DNA from: CAZSDU01 sp963662525 | GTDB taxonomy: Bacteria > Bacteroidota > Bacteroidia > Bacteroidales > FEN-979 | Assembly (NCBI GenBank): GCA_963662525.1 | Contig: OY759717.1 | Location: forward strand, 1,364,001 to 1,428,000 | Length of the DNA: 64,000 nucleotides | Direction of reading: 5' to 3' | In this document: one piece after another, positions 61,696 to 64,000 of the stretch | Position numbering within the stretch: the stretch's first letter is position 1 | Layout: the number at the start of each line of letters is the position of its first letter | Program-made: the position numbers and the translations under genes | The notes under the pieces: model-generated | Database searches by the model: none | What the model saw: the letters and a program-made list of their open reading frames with translations, nothing else | What the model was told of the DNA's origin: nothing

Positions 61696-61724
61696 CAAAT
61701 TTAAAAAAAATTGATTAATCACAA
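61696..61724 (-). promoter_or_regulatory. Promoter of the DUF6515 gene
   Basis: Minus strand TTG (61724-61722), 18 bp, then TAAATTTG (61703-61696). Transcription would start near 61689, leaving about 40 nt before the ATG at 61648. Confidence 0.55.
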
Positions 61725-61753
61725 TCATACACCTCGTCATAATTTGGCGTAGT

Positions 61754-61768
61754 CGGAGTTTATCTCCG
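61754..61768. repeat. CGGAG/CTCCG mini-hairpin
   Basis: CGGAG-TTTAT-CTCCG is a perfect 5-bp stem with an A/T loop, embedded in GGCGTAGTCGGAGTTTATC. Similar GTAGTCGGAGTTTATCTCCG words recur between genes in Bacteroidota to my knowledge. It may be a leftover of a longer dispersed hairpin, as the right flank no longer pairs. Confidence 0.4.
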
Positions 61769-61892
61769 CATGAAAAAAGATATAATACATTTTCCAATTA
61801 TTGTTATTTTTACTCTGCTAATATGTTCCTAACACCTGAACAATAAAAAATGAAACAAATTAAAACGAGTTTCCACCTTAAATTGAATAAAA

Positions 61893-62468
61893 ATGAAAAA
61901 TAAATTATTTTTAATGTCAATTGTAATTATAATTGCTTCGATAAGTTCGGTAGCCCAAGAAACTGGAATTTTTACAGACCCGAGAGATGGGAAAACTTAC
62001 AAGACAGTTAAAATTGGCAACCAGACATGGATGGCCGAAAATCTCGCTTACAAATCAAGTGAAGGTTGTTGGGCATATAAAAACGACACCAGCTTTGTTG
62101 TAACATACGGCTATCTATACAATTGGCACACGGCAGTGAACGTTTGTCCACCAGGTTGGCATCTGCCAAGTGCGGGTGAATTAGGAATAATGAATAGCGG
62201 TGGGGACTTGAGAGAAACAGGCAACAGTCACTGGAAAAAACCTAATAAATGGGCAACCAATAAAACTGGATTTACCGCTCTTCCAGGTGGCAATCGAAGT
62301 CCAATGGGTATTTACGGATTAATGGGCAAGTATGGATTTTGGTGGACTTCTACAAATTACAGTGCATTTGGTGCGTGGAACTGGGGCTTGAATAACTATG
62401 AATACAAAGGTGATAGATATGAGGGCCAAGTTGCTAGGGGCCTTTCTGTGCGCTGTATAAAAAATTAA
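61893..62468 (+). CDS. FISUMP-domain exported protein
   Basis: A 191-residue exported protein with signal peptide ending SISSVAQ. The rest is one FISUMP (Fibrobacter succinogenes major paralogous) domain: FTDPRDGKTYKTVKIGNQTW, MAENLAYK, YGYLYNWHTAV, CPPGWHLPSAGEL, GFTALPGGNR, FWWTSTNY and the terminal LSVRCIKN. This is a C-type-lectin-like fold found in surface proteins of Fibrobacter and Bacteroidota, often for carbohydrate or protein binding. The gene is visibly more AT-rich than its neighbours and stands alone, hinting at later acquisition. Confidence 0.9.
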   Translation: MKNKLFLMSIVIIIASISSVAQETGIFTDPRDGKTYKTVKIGNQTWMAENLAYKSSEGCWAYKNDTSFVVTYGYLYNWHTAVNVCPPGWHLPSAGELGIMNSGGDLRETGNSHWKKPNKWATNKTGFTALPGGNRSPMGIYGLMGKYGFWWTSTNYSAFGAWNWGLNNYEYKGDRYEGQVARGLSVRCIKN

Positions 62469-62607
62469 AAGAACCAACGAAAAGCTAACAAGAAACTCGC
62501 ATTAATCCGGATGCAGAAAAGCTTATCATCAGGGGTTAATGCAGTGGAAGTCAGAAAATATATTACCTTTACAAAAAAGCGATAATTACCAACAATTCGA
62601 ATTATTT

Positions 62608-63072
62608 ATGGGAAGAGCACAGGAAACATTTAATAAAAAAGACCAGGAAAAGAAAAGACTGAAAAAGAAGAAAGATAAAGAACAAAAGAGAGAAGAGCGA
62701 AAAGCCAATTCCGACAAAGGAAAAAGTCTGGAGGAAATGTTCGCCTATGTTGATGAATACGGTAATATTGTTTCCACCCCTCCGGATCCAAAAAGTAAAA
62801 CGGTAATAAAAACAGAAGATATCCGGATCAGTACTTTGAGGCAGGAAGCTGTTGAACCTGCTGATCTGATCCGGAAAGGCACTGTGACTTTCTTTAACGA
62901 CTCCAAAGGTTATGGTTTTATCAAAGACCATGAAACCCAGGAGAGTATTTTTGTGCACATCAACAACCTGGAAGATCAGGTAAAGGAAAACGATAAAGTG
63001 AGTTTTGAAACTGAAAGAGGACCAAAAGGCATGAATGCCGTCAAGGTCAAACTTATAACAGGAACGCCATGA
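62608..63072 (+). CDS. Cold-shock-domain protein with charged coiled N-terminus
   Basis: A 154-residue nucleic-acid-binding protein. Residues 1-50 are a highly charged helix (ETFNKKDQEKKRLKKKKDKE), typical of the Bacteroidota CSD subgroup starting MGRAQETFNKK. The C-terminal cold-shock domain (about 85-150) has RNP1 SKGYGFIKD and RNP2 IFVHINNL. Such proteins bind single-stranded RNA and influence cold or stress responses. An upstream ATG at 62539 is in frame, but the family N-terminus starts at 62608. A near-consensus -7 box, TACCTTTA, lies at 62564-62571. It overlaps the CsgG-like gene by 4 bp (ATGA). Confidence 0.93.
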   Translation: MGRAQETFNKKDQEKKRLKKKKDKEQKREERKANSDKGKSLEEMFAYVDEYGNIVSTPPDPKSKTVIKTEDIRISTLRQEAVEPADLIRKGTVTFFNDSKGYGFIKDHETQESIFVHINNLEDQVKENDKVSFETERGPKGMNAVKVKLITGTP

Positions 63073-64000
63073 AAATGAATTTTTCAGATTATCAAAGGAC
63101 AGGATTACTTAAAAGAACGAGTTGTGGTATTCTTGTGTTCACTTTTCTCTTCTTTTTTTCCGGTATTAAATCGCATGCACAATTTTTTGATGAAATAAGC
63201 AACCCGAAAGTAACTGTCAAAATTGAGCATCCACCGGGACTCGGATTAAAAATCAATAAAATCGCTTTTAATACCGCAACCGGTAATTGCTCCTCCCAGA
63301 TCATAACTTCTTTGATCAGCGACTTTGTTAACAGTAATGTTGAAGTTATTGACAGGGAAAATCTCAATCTGATCCTGGCAGAGCATGATTTTAATTTTAG
63401 TGGCTATGTTGATCAGTCAAAAGCCGTAGCTATCGGTAAAATTATTGGACCCTCCGCACTTATTACCGTTAAAGTATTGCGCTGTGAAACAAAAAGGGAT
63501 AATTTACACCAGAAAGAACAAAAATATGATTCGAAAACAAAACGTAATATAGAGGTTGTGGCTTATACTGCCAGAACAAGAGTTTTCCTCAAAGTTTCTA
63601 TACAAACTGTTGATCTTACAACCGGTCGGATCTTTACAGCTCTAATCCTTGATTATTCCCCATCAAAAGAAAATAAATCTTACGATGGTAAAGCGGAAAT
63701 GCCGGCTGAGTTTGATGTTCAGGAAATAGCATTTCAAGCACTTGTTGCCGATGTTCACCGGATGTTTCTTCCCTGGACCGAGAATACACAATTGTACTAT
63801 TTCGACGACAAAGCCGGTAATCTGAAACAGGCATTTCAGGCATTACAATCAGGGAACCAGGATCTGGCATTTAGTCTTTCTCAGCAGAACCTGGAAACCT
63901 GTAAAAGATCAATCGAGATAAAGGAAAAAACCCTGGCACATGCTTATTATAATCTGGGGGTTTCATATATGATTCGCAATGAATTTGATCAGGCCATTGA
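63069..64000 (+). CDS. CsgG-like protein with TPR region, C-terminus outside the window
   Basis: At least 310 residues, still open at the right edge. An uncleaved or signal-type hydrophobic segment lies at residues 20-38 (ending KSHAQ). The middle resembles CsgG/curli-assembly domains: KINKIAFNTATGNCSSQI, NSNVEVIDRENLNLILAEHD, then a segment FLKVSIQTVDLTTGRIF. From about 265 a TPR-like helix pair begins (DKAGNLKQAFQALQSGNQDL; AHAYYNLGVSYMIRNEFDQA). CsgG forms outer-membrane channels, but soluble CsgG-like stress proteins also exist. Translationally coupled to the cold-shock protein gene (4-bp overlap). Confidence 0.75.
   Translation, partial: MKMNFSDYQRTGLLKRTSCGILVFTFLFFFSGIKSHAQFFDEISNPKVTVKIEHPPGLGLKINKIAFNTATGNCSSQIITSLISDFVNSNVEVIDRENLNLILAEHDFNFSGYVDQSKAVAIGKIIGPSALITVKVLRCETKRDNLHQKEQKYDSKTKRNIEVVAYTARTRVFLKVSIQTVDLTTGRIFTALILDYSPSKENKSYDGKAEMPAEFDVQEIAFQALVADVHRMFLPWTENTQLYYFDDKAGNLKQAFQALQSGNQDLAFSLSQQNLETCKRSIEIKEKTLAHAYYNLGVSYMIRNEFDQAI

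Overview
The window is chromosomal DNA from a member of the Bacteroidota, most like the Bacteroidales/Marinilabiliales side of the phylum. The evidence is the promoter grammar (repeated TAnnTTTG -7 boxes, several with TTTG/TTG about 20 bp upstream), the many signal-peptide beta-barrel and lipoprotein genes, a type IX secretion (T9SS) C-terminal sorting domain, and Bacteroidota-typical families (DUF4270, LruC, FISUMP, short GT5, DUF6515, DUF3857). I see no rRNA, tRNA, CRISPR array, phage or transposase gene. Both ends cut genes: plsX on the left and a CsgG-like gene on the right.

Layout. 1-5 kb: the DUF177-rpmF-plsX operon, then a proline dehydrogenase facing a giant fused iron-sulfur/flavin amine-dehydrogenase-like protein. 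5-7.3 kb: three envelope proteins of unknown role and a REP-like hairpin. 7.5-11.7 kb: short GT5 glycosyltransferase, DUF4270 lipoprotein and glmS. 11.8-17.5 kb: envelope operon with a lipase-like lipoprotein, Fe/Mn superoxide dismutase, a CtpA-type protease and an alpha/beta hydrolase. 17.5-20.6 kb: blaI-blaR1-like regulatory pair with a secreted TPR protein and a well-defined promoter/operator. 20.7-25.1 kb: two 2-hydroxyacid oxidoreductases (one LhgO), a YiiX-like hydrolase, a small lipoprotein and an EthD-like protein. 25.1-31.7 kb: acyl-CoA synthetase, two FAD proteins and a B12-binding radical SAM enzyme. 31.7-40 kb: envelope proteins, a hybrid PAS histidine kinase, and an overlapping pair of DUF3857/transglutaminase proteins, one of which has lost its catalytic residues.

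40-47 kb: an LruC surface protein with its lipoprotein partner, separated by a helically phased 21-bp repeat array from a divergent gene for a zinc S1/P1-nuclease/phospholipase-C-like enzyme carrying a barrel-like tail. 45.8-52.1 kb: polysaccharide and peptide breakdown (GH29 fucosidase, M28 peptidase, GH53 galactanase with T9SS tail). 52-56.3 kb: a Cache-like lipoprotein and a tricorn-like S41 protease. 56.3-56.5 kb: a small pseudogene that looks like a deletion fusion of a DUF2092 gene with a DUF6515 gene. 56.6-60.7 kb: a four-gene outer-membrane operon (barrel, GDPD lipoprotein, barrel, BamA-like). 60.7-64 kb: DUF6515, FISUMP, cold-shock-domain protein and a CsgG-like partial gene.

Most of the region is housekeeping and envelope biology. 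The most unusual items are the 21-bp phased array with its divergent genes, the one-polypeptide amine dehydrogenase, the fusion pseudogene, the active/inactive transglutaminase pair, and several short tandem repeats (7, 8, 8 and 11 bp) in intergenic DNA, one forming a promoter -33 element and one supplying a stop codon. Several start codons were moved from the longest open frame because the longer version would begin inside a -7 promoter box.
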